From assembly GCA_018061005.1 (NCBI GenBank), contig JAGOVA010000012.1, positions 1 to 56,785 on the forward strand: 56,785 bases of DNA, given 5' to 3'. Both the position numbers and the translations under genes were made by a program. Position 1 is the stretch's first letter. Each line of letters begins with the position of its first letter. Source of the DNA: Sterolibacterium sp. (GTDB lineage: Bacteria; Pseudomonadota; Gammaproteobacteria; Burkholderiales; Rhodocyclaceae). Under the pieces are notes generated by a model. It did no database searches and was not told the DNA's origin. It worked only from the letters and a program-made list of their open reading frames with translations. This document shows, one piece after another, positions 24,208 to 34,300 of the stretch.

Positions 24208-27200
24208 TCAGCGCGGACCGACGCCCGGCGGGTTCAGCTTGCCTTCGCGCTCGGGTGTCAGCGGACGCTCGAGCCAGTCGACATCCTTGTCTTCGATCTT
24301 GTGGACCACGACAAACTCGTCACGCTGCGTACCGACCGTTCCGTAATAGTTGAAACCGTACGAGAGCTGGGCATAGCCCCCCACCATGTTGGTCGGCTTC
24401 ACCACCACCCGCGTCACAGAGTTGAGAATCCCGCCGCGCTTGCCGGTGGTCGGCGAGCCGGGGACGTTCACGATCTTTTCCTGGGCGTGATACATCAGTG
24501 CCATGCCGCGCGGTACGCGCTGCGAGACGACGACACGCGCCACTGTGGCACCATTGCCGTTGACCGCTTCGACCCAGTCGTTGTCTTCCAGGCCGATACT
24601 CTTGGCATCATCCTCGGCGATCCAGAAGTACGGGCCGCCACGGAACAGGTTCAGCATGCGCAGGTTGTCCTGATAGCTGGAATGGATACCCCACTTCGAG
24701 TGCGGCGTGATCCAGTTGAGCACCAGGTGTGGCTTGGCCAGAACAGACTTCGGCGTGGCTTCGATGGCCTTCATGTCCAGCCCCGGACGGAAGGCGCAGA
24801 AGCCCTCGCCGAAGTCCAGCATCCACTCGTGATCCTGATAGAACTGGGCACGACCAGTCAGGGTGCGGAACGGAATGTGCTCATGGATGTTGGTGTAACC
24901 GGCGGTGTAGGAGACGGTTTCCGACTCGATCCCCGACCAGGTCGGCGCGGTGATGATCTTGCGCGGCTGAGCCTGAATGTCGCGGAAGGTGATCTTGTCT
25001 TCGTGACGCCCCGCATACAGATGGTGATGATCGATACCGGTCTTCTTCGACAGTGCCGACCACGATTTGTGCGCGACTTCGCCATTGGTTTCCGGTGCCA
25101 TCCGCAGCACGGCATCACACGCGGCGATGTCCGCAGCAATGCTCGGCATGCCCTTGGAGATACCGTCTTCGAGGATCTCGCCGTTGAGCGACTTGAGTTC
25201 GTTGAGCTCCTGGTCGGTGTTCCAGTCGATCCCCTTGACGTTGTTGCCCAGCTTATTCAACAGCGGACCGATGGCCTGGAACTTCTTCAGCGTATTCGGG
25301 TAATCGCGCGACACCACCTTCAAGAGCGGCAGGGTCTTGCCCGGAATCGGCTCGCACTCACCCTTCTTCCAGTCCTTCACGCCCATCGCCTGCGCCAGTT
25401 CAAACGGGGAGTCGTGCTGCATCGGCAGCGCAACCACATCCTTCTTCGTGCCCAGATGCTTTTCAGCCAGCTTGGAGAAGGCCTTGGCGATGTTCTGGAA
25501 AATCTGCCAGTCGGACTTCGATTCCCAACCGGGGCTGACCGCCTCGGACAGCGGATGCACGAAGGGGTGCATGTCGGTGGTGTTGAGGTCGTGCTTTTCG
25601 TACCAGGTCGCCGTCGGCAGAATGATGTCGGAATACGCGCCGGTGGAGTTGAGGCGGAAGTTGATGTCTACCATCAGGTCGAGCTTGGCGGTCGGGCCAT
25701 TCTCGTGCCACTTGATTTCCTTGCAGGCACGGCCTTCCACACCCTCTTGCAACACGCCGTTCTGCGCGCCGATCAGGTGCTTGAGGAAGTATTCGTGACC
25801 CTTGGCCGAACAACCCAGCAGATTGGAACGCCAGACGAACAGGTTGCGCACGAAGTTTTCCGGCGCATCGACGTCTTCAGAGGCGAAATACAGCTTGCCG
25901 GACTTCAACTGCTCGACCATGTGCTTGGCAATGCTGGCTTCATCCGTCGCCCCGGCCTTTTCGGCTTCGGTCACGATGTCGATCGGGTTCTTGTTGAAGT
26001 GCGGTGCCGAAGGCAACCAGCCCAGACGCTGCGACACAACGTTGTAGTCGGCCAGCTGATAGCCCTTGTACTTGCTCTTGGCGTTGTCGGCGAGCAGGCC
26101 GTCGGCCGACACTTTTTCGTAACGCCACTGGTCGGTCTGGAAGTACCAGAAGGTGGTCGAATTCATGTGGCGCGGCGGACGATGCCAGTCGGTGGCGAAG
26201 GCAATCGGTGCCCAGCCGGCCTGCGGACGCAGCTTTTCCTGCCCCACATAGTGCGCCCAGCCGCCGCCGGACTGACCGACGCAGCCACACATGTGCAGCA
26301 GGTTCATGATCGCGCGATACGACAGATCGTTGTGGTACCAGTGGTTGATCGCCGCACCCATGATGACCATGGACTTGCCCTTGGTCTTCGAGGCATTTTC
26401 GGCAAACTCGCGGCCGGTGCGGATCAGGTCGGCGCGCTTGACGCCGGTGACCTTCTCGGCCCAGGCCGGGGTGTAGGCCACCTTGTCGTCTTCATAGGAA
26501 TCCGTCACGTTGCCGCCACCCAGTCCACGGTCGATACCGTACTGCGCCACCTGCAGGTCATAGACCGAGGAAACCAGCACGTCTTCGCCGCTGGCCAGCT
26601 TGAGCTTGCGTACCGGCACATTGCGATACAGCAGCCCCGGCTCACCTGCGTTGAAGTGCGGGAAACCCACTGAAGCGACATCGTCGCGACTGTCGATGCA
26701 GGTCAGTTCAGCCAGGATTTCTTCCTGGTTGGCCGCATTCTTCGGCAGCAGATTCCACTTGCCCTCTTCACCCCAGCGGAAACCGACAGAGCCGTTCGGT
26801 GCGACGTAAGACTTGGTCTTCTCGTCATAAACGATGGTCTTCCACTCGGGGTTGTTGCTCTCGCCCAGGTTGCCGGTAAAGTCGGAAGCGCGCAGCGTGC
26901 GGTCGCTGGCATAGCCGTCATCCGTCTTACGCAGCATCACCAGCATCGGAAGATCGGTGTACTTGCGGATGTATTCCTGGAAATACGGATCCTGACGCTT
27001 GACGTGGAATTCCTTCAGTGCGACATGACCCATGGCCAGGAAGGCGGCCGAGTCGGTGCCCTGCTTGACCGGCATCCAGAGGTCAGCGAATTTCACGAAT
27101 TCGGCATAGTCCGGTGCCATCGAGACGACCTTCGCACCCTTGTAGCGCACTTCGGTGGCGAAGTGGGCATCCGGCGTGCGGGTCATCGGCAGGTTGGCAC

Positions 27201-27960
27201 CGCAGATGATCAGGTAGGTGGAGTTGTACCAGTCGGCCGCTTCCGGCACGTCGGTCTGCTCACCCCAGGTTTGCGGGCTGGCTGCGGGCAGATCGCAATA
27301 CCAGTCGTAGAAGGAGCCACAAGCCCCACCGATCAGCGACAGGTAACGCGAACCTGCGGCATAGGAGAGCATGGACATCGCGGGGATCGGCGAGAAACCG
27401 TAAATACGATCCGGACCCCACTTCTTGATGGTGTAGACGTTGGCCGCAGCGGCGATTTCCGTCACTTCATCCCAGTTTGTGCGAACGAAGCCACCCAGAC
27501 CGCGCACGGCGGTGTACTGGATGCGCTTGGCCGGGTCGGCCTGAATGGCTTCCCAGGCTTCGACCGGATCCTTGCCAGACTTGCGCTCGGCGCGATACAG
27601 GTCGAGCAGACGACCACGCACCAATGGGTGCTTGATGCGGTGCGGGCTGTAGAGATACCAGGAGAACGAGGCGCCGCGCTGGCAGCCACGCGGTTCGTGA
27701 TTCGGCAGATCGTCGCGCGTGCGCGGGTAGTCGGTCTGCTGCATTTCGAAAGCGACGAGGCCATTCTTGACGAAAATTTTCCACGAGCAGCCGCCCGTAC
27801 AGTTCACACCGTGCGTCGAACGCACGATCTTGTCATGACGCCAGCGGTTGCGGTACGCATCTTCCCACTTGCGGTCTTCGTTGGTCACGATGCCGTGGCC
27901 ACCGGAGAAGGTGCTCTGGACACGCTCGAAAAACTTCAGTCGGTCAAGAAAATGACTCAT
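24208..27960 (-). CDS. narG: Respiratory nitrate reductase, alpha subunit (Mo-bisMGD)
   Basis: A 1250-residue catalytic subunit reducing nitrate to nitrite in the cytoplasm, membrane-attached through NarI. Near the N terminus HGVNCTGGCSW supplies the His/Cys ligands of the FS0 cluster. The molybdenum-binding aspartate lies in CDLPAASPQTWGEQTD (near residue 224). The C-terminal molybdopterin dinucleotide-binding region ends at GVGPR. Length equals that of E. coli NarG. AGGAG lies upstream of the ATG. Long open frames on the opposite strand are shadows of its biased codon use. Confidence 0.98.
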   Translation of the reverse strand: MSHFLDRLKFFERVQSTFSGGHGIVTNEDRKWEDAYRNRWRHDKIVRSTHGVNCTGGCSWKIFVKNGLVAFEMQQTDYPRTRDDLPNHEPRGCQRGASFSWYLYSPHRIKHPLVRGRLLDLYRAERKSGKDPVEAWEAIQADPAKRIQYTAVRGLGGFVRTNWDEVTEIAAAANVYTIKKWGPDRIYGFSPIPAMSMLSYAAGSRYLSLIGGACGSFYDWYCDLPAASPQTWGEQTDVPEAADWYNSTYLIICGANLPMTRTPDAHFATEVRYKGAKVVSMAPDYAEFVKFADLWMPVKQGTDSAAFLAMGHVALKEFHVKRQDPYFQEYIRKYTDLPMLVMLRKTDDGYASDRTLRASDFTGNLGESNNPEWKTIVYDEKTKSYVAPNGSVGFRWGEEGKWNLLPKNAANQEEILAELTCIDSRDDVASVGFPHFNAGEPGLLYRNVPVRKLKLASGEDVLVSSVYDLQVAQYGIDRGLGGGNVTDSYEDDKVAYTPAWAEKVTGVKRADLIRTGREFAENASKTKGKSMVIMGAAINHWYHNDLSYRAIMNLLHMCGCVGQSGGGWAHYVGQEKLRPQAGWAPIAFATDWHRPPRHMNSTTFWYFQTDQWRYEKVSADGLLADNAKSKYKGYQLADYNVVSQRLGWLPSAPHFNKNPIDIVTEAEKAGATDEASIAKHMVEQLKSGKLYFASEDVDAPENFVRNLFVWRSNLLGCSAKGHEYFLKHLIGAQNGVLQEGVEGRACKEIKWHENGPTAKLDLMVDINFRLNSTGAYSDIILPTATWYEKHDLNTTDMHPFVHPLSEAVSPGWESKSDWQIFQNIAKAFSKLAEKHLGTKKDVVALPMQHDSPFELAQAMGVKDWKKGECEPIPGKTLPLLKVVSRDYPNTLKKFQAIGPLLNKLGNNVKGIDWNTDQELNELKSLNGEILEDGISKGMPSIAADIAACDAVLRMAPETNGEVAHKSWSALSKKTGIDHHHLYAGRHEDKITFRDIQAQPRKIITAPTWSGIESETVSYTAGYTNIHEHIPFRTLTGRAQFYQDHEWMLDFGEGFCAFRPGLDMKAIEATPKSVLAKPHLVLNWITPHSKWGIHSSYQDNLRMLNLFRGGPYFWIAEDDAKSIGLEDNDWVEAVNGNGATVARVVVSQRVPRGMALMYHAQEKIVNVPGSPTTGKRGGILNSVTRVVVKPTNMVGGYAQLSYGFNYYGTVGTQRDEFVVVHKIEDKDVDWLERPLTPEREGKLNPPGVGPR

Positions 27961-28059
27961 CTCTTGTTGCTCCTCTTGTGTAACGGAGCCCGCATGGTTG
28001 CGGGCCCCAGGGTAAAACAGTCAGCCAGTCACGGCCGGGGGAATGAAAATGAAACAGCC

Positions 28060-29742
28060 TCAGGGATTCTTGATGTAAGCACCCTTGCGCAGGTAGAACC
28101 ACCAATTGACTACCACACAAACGGCATAAAACACGGCAAAGCCATACATCGCATTTTCTGGCGTACCGGCCTTGATCTGGCCGCCGATGATCACCGGGGC
28201 GATAAAGGAGCCATAGGCCGCCACTGCGGAAGTCCAGCCCAGCACAGGGCCGCGCTGATCCTGGTCGAAGACAAAACCAACGGTGCGGAAGGTCGAACCA
28301 TTGCCGACACCGGAAGCGGCGAACAGTATCACGAACAAGGTCATGAACGTGAAGAAGTACTGTTCGGGCGTGGCTGAATGATAGGCTTCGAACATCACCT
28401 GCCCGGTCGCCACGGAAGCGACGACCAGCACCACAGAAATCACCTGGGTCACGATGGAGCCGCCGACCTTGTCGGAAATCCAGCCACCGACCGGCCGAAT
28501 CAGCGCGCCGACAAAGGGGCCGATCCAGGCAAACATCAGTGCCGAAGGCGCATTCGGGTTCTTCGCATGCACCCAGACGTTATTGGCATCGAGCACATGG
28601 GTGTTGCCGAAGATCACAGTGATCGACAGCGGCAGTGCCATCGAGAAGCCGATGAAGGAGCCGAAGGTGACGACATACAGCGCGGTCATCGACCAGGTGT
28701 GCTTATTCTTGAAAATGGCGAACTGCTTGGTCAGATTGACCTTCATCTCGCCAGTGGCGGTGAGCTTCATGGCAAACAGCGTGCCGAACATGACGCCGAT
28801 CAGCATGACCCACATGCCGCCGCCGGAAAGCACGCCGATACCGCTGGGCGCGGGCAGGTAGAGGTACAGCGCGATTGCGGAAATGACCAGTGCCAGCAGG
28901 TAGAAGAAGGCCACTTTGAACAGTGCTGCCGCTGTCGAGCCGATGCTGGGCGAAACGGTCAGCAAATTGTTCATGCCAAACCAGCCGAGCACCGCCAGCG
29001 GTACCAGCAGTAGCAACCAGACGAAACCGGCGTTCTGTACATAGGTGGGCGTACCCGCCGTGATTTTGCCGATCAGTGAAGCAGAATCCTTGACCAGCGG
29101 GATCGGATCGCCACCCAGCGCGCCGAACAGACCGATGGTCATCACCAGCGGGATCAGGAGCTGCATGGTGGTGACACCGAAATTGCCCAGACCGGCGTTC
29201 AGCCCCAGCGCGGTTCCCTGCTGACTCTTCGGGAAGAAAGTGCTGATGTTGGACATCGAACAGGCGAAGTTGCCACCGCCAATGCCGGAGAGCAGCGCGC
29301 AAAGCTGAAAGAACCACAACGGTGTGGTTTTGTCCTGCAGCGCAACGCCCGTCAGCACGGCCGGGATCATCAGCAGCGCAGTGGTCAACCAGACAGTGTT
29401 GCGGCCGCCGCAGATGCGGATAAAGAAGGAGGCAGGGATCCGCAACGTAGCACCTGAAAGGCCGGAAATCGCCGCGATGGTAAACAACTCATCCGGCTTG
29501 AACGGAAAGCCGGCATTCGCCATTTGCACGGTGATGATGCCCCACATCAGCCAGACGGCGAAGCCGCACAGCAGGCTGGGGATGGAAATCCACAAATTAC
29601 GGTTGGCCACACGACGACCGGTCGTTTCCCAGAAGGTTTTATCTTCGGGCCGCCAGTCGGCAATGTCGCAGCTTGACGTGACCTGCGGCGCAGATCCGGC
29701 AGGCACATCGCGACCCTGGGTCGCCTGAGGTGCATTGCTCAT
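28060..29742 (-). CDS. narK2: Nitrate/nitrite transporter NarK2 type (NarK/NarU-like)
   Basis: A 560-residue MFS protein of the NNP family. It keeps both nitrate-signature motifs (GIGGGNFACSMSNISTFFPK and ASGVGNGSTFRTVGF) and an arginine in helix 2 (LRIPASFFIRICGG) corresponding to the substrate arginine of E. coli NarK. It is about 100 residues longer than E. coli NarK because of an N-terminal hydrophilic extension and extra membrane material around residues 210-290. Members of this type exchange nitrate for nitrite during respiration. Second gene of the nar operon, 46 bp after narK1 and 99 bp before narG. Confidence 0.93.
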   Translation of the reverse strand: MSNAPQATQGRDVPAGSAPQVTSSCDIADWRPEDKTFWETTGRRVANRNLWISIPSLLCGFAVWLMWGIITVQMANAGFPFKPDELFTIAAISGLSGATLRIPASFFIRICGGRNTVWLTTALLMIPAVLTGVALQDKTTPLWFFQLCALLSGIGGGNFACSMSNISTFFPKSQQGTALGLNAGLGNFGVTTMQLLIPLVMTIGLFGALGGDPIPLVKDSASLIGKITAGTPTYVQNAGFVWLLLLVPLAVLGWFGMNNLLTVSPSIGSTAAALFKVAFFYLLALVISAIALYLYLPAPSGIGVLSGGGMWVMLIGVMFGTLFAMKLTATGEMKVNLTKQFAIFKNKHTWSMTALYVVTFGSFIGFSMALPLSITVIFGNTHVLDANNVWVHAKNPNAPSALMFAWIGPFVGALIRPVGGWISDKVGGSIVTQVISVVLVVASVATGQVMFEAYHSATPEQYFFTFMTLFVILFAASGVGNGSTFRTVGFVFDQDQRGPVLGWTSAVAAYGSFIAPVIIGGQIKAGTPENAMYGFAVFYAVCVVVNWWFYLRKGAYIKNP

Positions 29743-29788
29743 GGTTTTCTCCAGTTGATTGAATTCATTTCGGCTTGATGAAACAGGC

Positions 29789-31036
29789 TCAGGTTGTAAT
29801 GTGTTCGCCGGTAATACTGTCCATGCTGCGGACTTCGGTCCAGTACATCCAGATCAACGAAACCCAGACCACGCCATACATCAGCATGAAGCAGCTGGAA
29901 CGCACCCCCGTCAAATCGACCAGCGCACCGAACATGATCGGCAGCAAAAAGCCACCCATGCCGCCCGCCAGACCGACGATGCCGGAAATGACACCAATGT
30001 TTTTCGGATAGTCATCGGAGATGTACTTGAACACCGAGGCTTTGCCGATCGCCCAGGCAATCCCCATACCGAACATCAGGGCGGTAAATACCCAGACATT
30101 GAGGCCGAGGTGGAAGCTTTGCGGACCAGTCACGGTCTGGATGACCAGATCGGTTTGCGGATAGGAGAGAATGAACAGGCAGATCCACGAAAACCACAGC
30201 ACCCACCAGGTCACCTTGTGCGCGCCAAACTTGTCTGAGAAATAACCGCCCAATGCGCGCAGCACGCCGCCCGGCAGGGAGAAACAGGCGGCGAGGAAGG
30301 CGGCATCCTTGATGTCGAAACCGTATTCGGCAACGTAGTACTTGGTCATCCACAGCGACAGCGCGACATAGCCGCCGAACACGATGGAGTAGTACTGACA
30401 ATACTTCCAGACCTTCGGATCTTTCAAAGCGGCGAGCTGTTCCGCCACAGACACCTGAGCCCCCGCCTTGTGCGACGGATCGTCAAAAGTAAACAGCCAG
30501 AACAGGATCACCGTACCCAGCATCACCGCTGCATAAACCTGCGGCACATACTGCCAGCCGTAAGCCAGCACCAGCGAGGGCGCGACCAGCTTGGTCACCG
30601 CCGCACCCGAATTGCCCGCGCCAAAAATCCCCATCGCCAGCCCTTGCTGGTTCTTCGGGAACCAGCGCGCGCAGTAAGCAATACCCACGGTGAAGGAGCC
30701 ACCGGCCACGCCAACGAACAGACCGGTCACCAGGAAATGCCAGAACTCGGTGCCATATTGAATCATGTAGATCGGCACGATGGTCGAGGCCATCAGGATG
30801 GCAAAAATCATACGGCCGCCAAACCGGTCGGTCAGCATGCCCAGCGGCAGGCGGATCAGGGAGCCGGTCAGCACCGGCATGGCCACCAGCAGGCCAAACT
30901 GGGTTTCATTGAGACTCAAGGCCTTCTTGATCGGAATGCCGATGACGGCAAACATCATCCACACCATGAAGCACACCGTGAATGCGATGGTGCTCATAGC
31001 GACGACGGACCACTGCTTCGTCTTTTTCGATGCCAC
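29789..31036 (-). CDS. narK1: Nitrate transporter NarK1 type (proton symporter)
   Basis: A 415-residue MFS protein with 12 predicted helices, of the NarK1 branch that imports nitrate with protons to start respiration. Nitrate-signature regions are VGVAGGSFTVGIAYCARWFP with GIFGAGNSGAAV, and the second is modified (GMGIAWAIGKASVFKYI). The start codon is GTG at 31036, with AGGGGAG seven bases upstream. First gene of narK1-narK2-narGHJI. The divergent spacer to the fusion flavoprotein carries its promoter. Confidence 0.92.
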   Translation of the reverse strand: MASKKTKQWSVVAMSTIAFTVCFMVWMMFAVIGIPIKKALSLNETQFGLLVAMPVLTGSLIRLPLGMLTDRFGGRMIFAILMASTIVPIYMIQYGTEFWHFLVTGLFVGVAGGSFTVGIAYCARWFPKNQQGLAMGIFGAGNSGAAVTKLVAPSLVLAYGWQYVPQVYAAVMLGTVILFWLFTFDDPSHKAGAQVSVAEQLAALKDPKVWKYCQYYSIVFGGYVALSLWMTKYYVAEYGFDIKDAAFLAACFSLPGGVLRALGGYFSDKFGAHKVTWWVLWFSWICLFILSYPQTDLVIQTVTGPQSFHLGLNVWVFTALMFGMGIAWAIGKASVFKYISDDYPKNIGVISGIVGLAGGMGGFLLPIMFGALVDLTGVRSSCFMLMYGVVWVSLIWMYWTEVRSMDSITGEHITT

Positions 31037-31323
31037 GATGCTCCCCTTTACCCAAGTTAAAAACCGGTGGCGGTTTCAGGTTGCCCTGAACGTGCTGAAC
31101 GTAGTTTCCGCGATGTTCGAAGTCTAGGCAGAGACGGACAGGCTCACCATCCGTCTCTGGTCTGACCTAATGAAGTCATTCGGAGGGGTGATGACTCGAC
31201 ACAACGAACTAGGCCGACCATTTCATCTAGTACTTTCGAACTAGTCACATCCATGACATTGGTCACATGCAACGCAAACGGCTTACAATGTACGCCACCA
31301 TCTTATCCTTGATAAACAAGCCC
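31037..31323. promoter_or_regulatory. Divergent control region narK1 / fusion flavoprotein
   Basis: 287 bp. Visible structures: a perfect 10-bp inverted repeat CAGAGACGGA / TCCGTCTCTG with an 11-base loop (31129-31159); an 8-bp direct repeat CGAACTAG at 31205-31212 and 31237-31244; and the inverted pair CTAGT/ACTAG at 31227-31244. No convincing FNR box (TTGAT-N4-ATCAA) was found; only a half-site TTGATAAAC near 31313. NarL heptamers are too degenerate to call by eye. The repeats suggest regulator binding, but the regulator is unknown. Confidence 0.5.
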
Positions 31324-34300
31324 ATGAATCCAGCCGCTGCATCTCAACTGCATCAGGAATTCGACATTATCGTCGTTGGCGCCGGCCCGGCGGGCGCGAC
31401 GACCGCCTACTATCTGGCGCATGCGTCACGACAGCAGGGGCGACCGCTTTCGGTGGGTTTGCTCGACAAGGCACGCTTCCCACGCGACAAATATTGTGGC
31501 GATGCCTGGTGCGCGCCCGCGCTGGAAATCCTCGAAGACATGGGCGTGCTGCAGGAGATCATCGCCGAAGGTCTATTCATGGACACCACCTCGGGTGGCT
31601 TCGTTTCGCCCAGCGGCGAAAATTACATGACCCGCGAAGGCGGCGACGCGACGGTATCCAGGGAGAATCGCACCTTCGCCATCAAACGCATAATTTGCGA
31701 CGAACGCATCGCCCGGCGCGCCGTCGAAGTCGGTGCCACATTGATCGAGGATGCCAACGTCAGCAGTGCCCATCTTGATGCTGATGGCATCTGGCAGGTG
31801 CGCTGCGCCGACGAACGCGCGTTCTGCGGCAAGATGCTGATTGCCGCCGACGGAGCGACCAGCAAGCTGGCACGTATGCTGGGGGTGGTCAGCGATGCGC
31901 CCAGTGCGGCGGCCGCGCGCCAATACGTCAAGGGCGGCACGCACAACTTCAAGGCCGGCGGCGTGCTGCTGTTTCCGGAATATGTGTTGCCCGGTTACGT
32001 CGCGCTGTTCCGCCACTACAACGATGACATCGACCTGGGAGCCTACATCATCCCTGGCGGGGCGGCGCGCGTCGAAGATGCTGCGCGGATTTACGAAGAC
32101 CGGATTTACAACGACCCTTTCATCCAGCGCGTACTAGGGCCTAAGGTCGAGTTTCTCGAACCGGTGCGTACCGCTTCACTGCGGATGGGCGGTGTGGCGC
32201 GCAGCACCATGCGGCAGTTCATGGCCGTAGGTGATGCCGCCGGGCAAACCGATCCCCTCACCGGCGAAGGCATCCACACCGCCATGATGGGTGGTCGGCT
32301 GGCCGCCCATCGCGTACTCGAAATGTTTGCAGCCAATGCAGGCCCAGCCGCCTTTGACGAGGCCGCCACCGCCGTCTACCACCAACGCTGGATGGCCGCC
32401 TTTGGCAAGGATTTCGCCTCATCCGCCCTGTCGGCGCGGATGTCCTACCGCTTTCCTTTCTTTCTGGATGCGGCGGCCAGCCTGGCCGAACGTGTGGGTG
32501 ACCGCTTCATGAACGAATTTGGCGCGATCATGACCGGCGTCAAACCGAAATCGACCTATGCCCGCCCCGACATTGCCCTGCCCTTGAGCTGGGAAGTCGG
32601 CAAACAGTTCTTCCGGCAAAAGCTCTTGCGACAACCAGCGGGGGAAGCGGCTTACCGGCAGCGTGCCGAAGAAAATCCGACGCGCAGCAGTTCCTTCAGC
32701 GCTGTCTGCCTGCGTGACCCGCAAATTTCTGCACGATCTGTCGCGGCGGCTCTGGCACAAAAAACCCGCGTCAATCCAGCCGAGGAGCTATTCCAGTTTG
32801 CCAGCGACGCGCCCGCTGCGCGCCCGCTGTTGATCCTCTACGGTTCCGAATACGGCTACAGCAAGAGCACCGCGCTGCGTCTGGCGGAGGAACTTGCCGC
32901 CGTGACGGTGGACGATGCGCCCATCTCTCCACGCGTCCTCGATCTTGCCGCGCACGCCTTGATCGACTGGTCCCGCGAGCCACTGATTTTCATCATATGC
33001 GCGACGGCCGGGGATGGCGAATTCCCCGAGCATGCCCGGTCCTTCGTCGCCTGGCTCGAAGCGGGTGCGGCACTTGAGCAGACGGCCTACGCCTTGCTGG
33101 CCTGCGGCGACAGTAGTTATCCGAACTTCTGCCGTGCTGGTCATCAACTGCACGCCCTGCTGGCGCAGGCTGGAGCACGCGCCCTGCAGCCGGCCGCTGA
33201 AGTCGACCAGGAAGATGAAGATCAGCTCGCGAGCTGGTTCGATACTGTGCACACCCTGCTTGAGCACGCACCCACGCTCGCCACCCAGACGATGACGGGA
33301 GATTATCTGCCCGATGCGGCACGGTACTACTACGCAAGCCACGAGGAAAACAGCGGAATTTCACGCAAGCATCCCTGCCGCGCACGCATCGTCACGCGCA
33401 CCCTGCTCACCCAGAACAGTACAGACGAAGCGCAGGAAACCGTCTCGCTGGAACTCGATCTGCATCACTTTCCCGACCCGCGACGCATGGAATGGCAGCC
33501 GGGCGATGCCCTCGGTGTGCTGGCACACAACCCGCCCACGCAAGTTGCACAACTCCTCGAACGGATGAACCTGGCGGGTGACACCAGCATCACGATCGGT
33601 GAGGAGACGCTCCGTTTCGAAGATGCCCTGCGCTCACGCCTCGATCTCAAATCGCTCCATCGTGCACGCATTGAAAAATTCGTCACGCACATCAATGATG
33701 CGACAGAGTGTGCACACTGGGAAAAGATCGTTGCCGAACATGAAGATGCGGATGAGGCGGCACGCGCATACGCTCAGGGTCGGGAACTCATCGACCTGCT
33801 CGATGACTTTCCGCAGACGACCCGCCAGCTTGCGCTGGCCGACTGGCTCAAGCTGCTGCCGCCCATACAGCCCCGTTTCTATTCAATTGCCTCATCGCCG
33901 CTCATCCATGCCGGTCAGATCACGCTCTGCGTTTCACGCGTGCGTTACACCACCCACGGCAAGGCGCGCGAAGGGCTGGCCTCGAACTATCTCGCCGCGC
34001 ATCTCGACATCGGCAGCGAATGTGATGTCTTCCTCCAGCCCAACAAAACCTTCCGTCCCATCAGCCTGGATGCGCCGGTCGGTTGCGTCATGATCGGCCC
34101 AGGCACTGGGGTGGCACCCTTCCGGGGGTTCATTCAGCATATGACGCAACAAGCACGCGCCGCAAACAGCACGCTAGCCGAAATCTGGCCGCAAGGTGAC
34201 GTGCCCTTGCTGTTTTTCGGCTGCCGCCACCCCGATCAGGATTTTCTGTATCAAACGGAATGGCAGGCACTGGATACCAACGGTGAAATCCGCCTGATCA

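Noticed and set aside
24100-26673. Long open frame antisense to narG (and similar ones at 22730-24346 and 27004-28377)
   Set aside because: They mirror the strongly biased third-codon GC of narG/narH, have no recognisable domains or ribosome sites, and overlap well-conserved genes fully.
31311-31324. Possible FNR site (TTGATAAACAAG) next to the fusion gene start
   Set aside because: Only the left half-site is present; the right half does not resemble ATCAA and it lies at the start codon. It was not called as a regulatory site.
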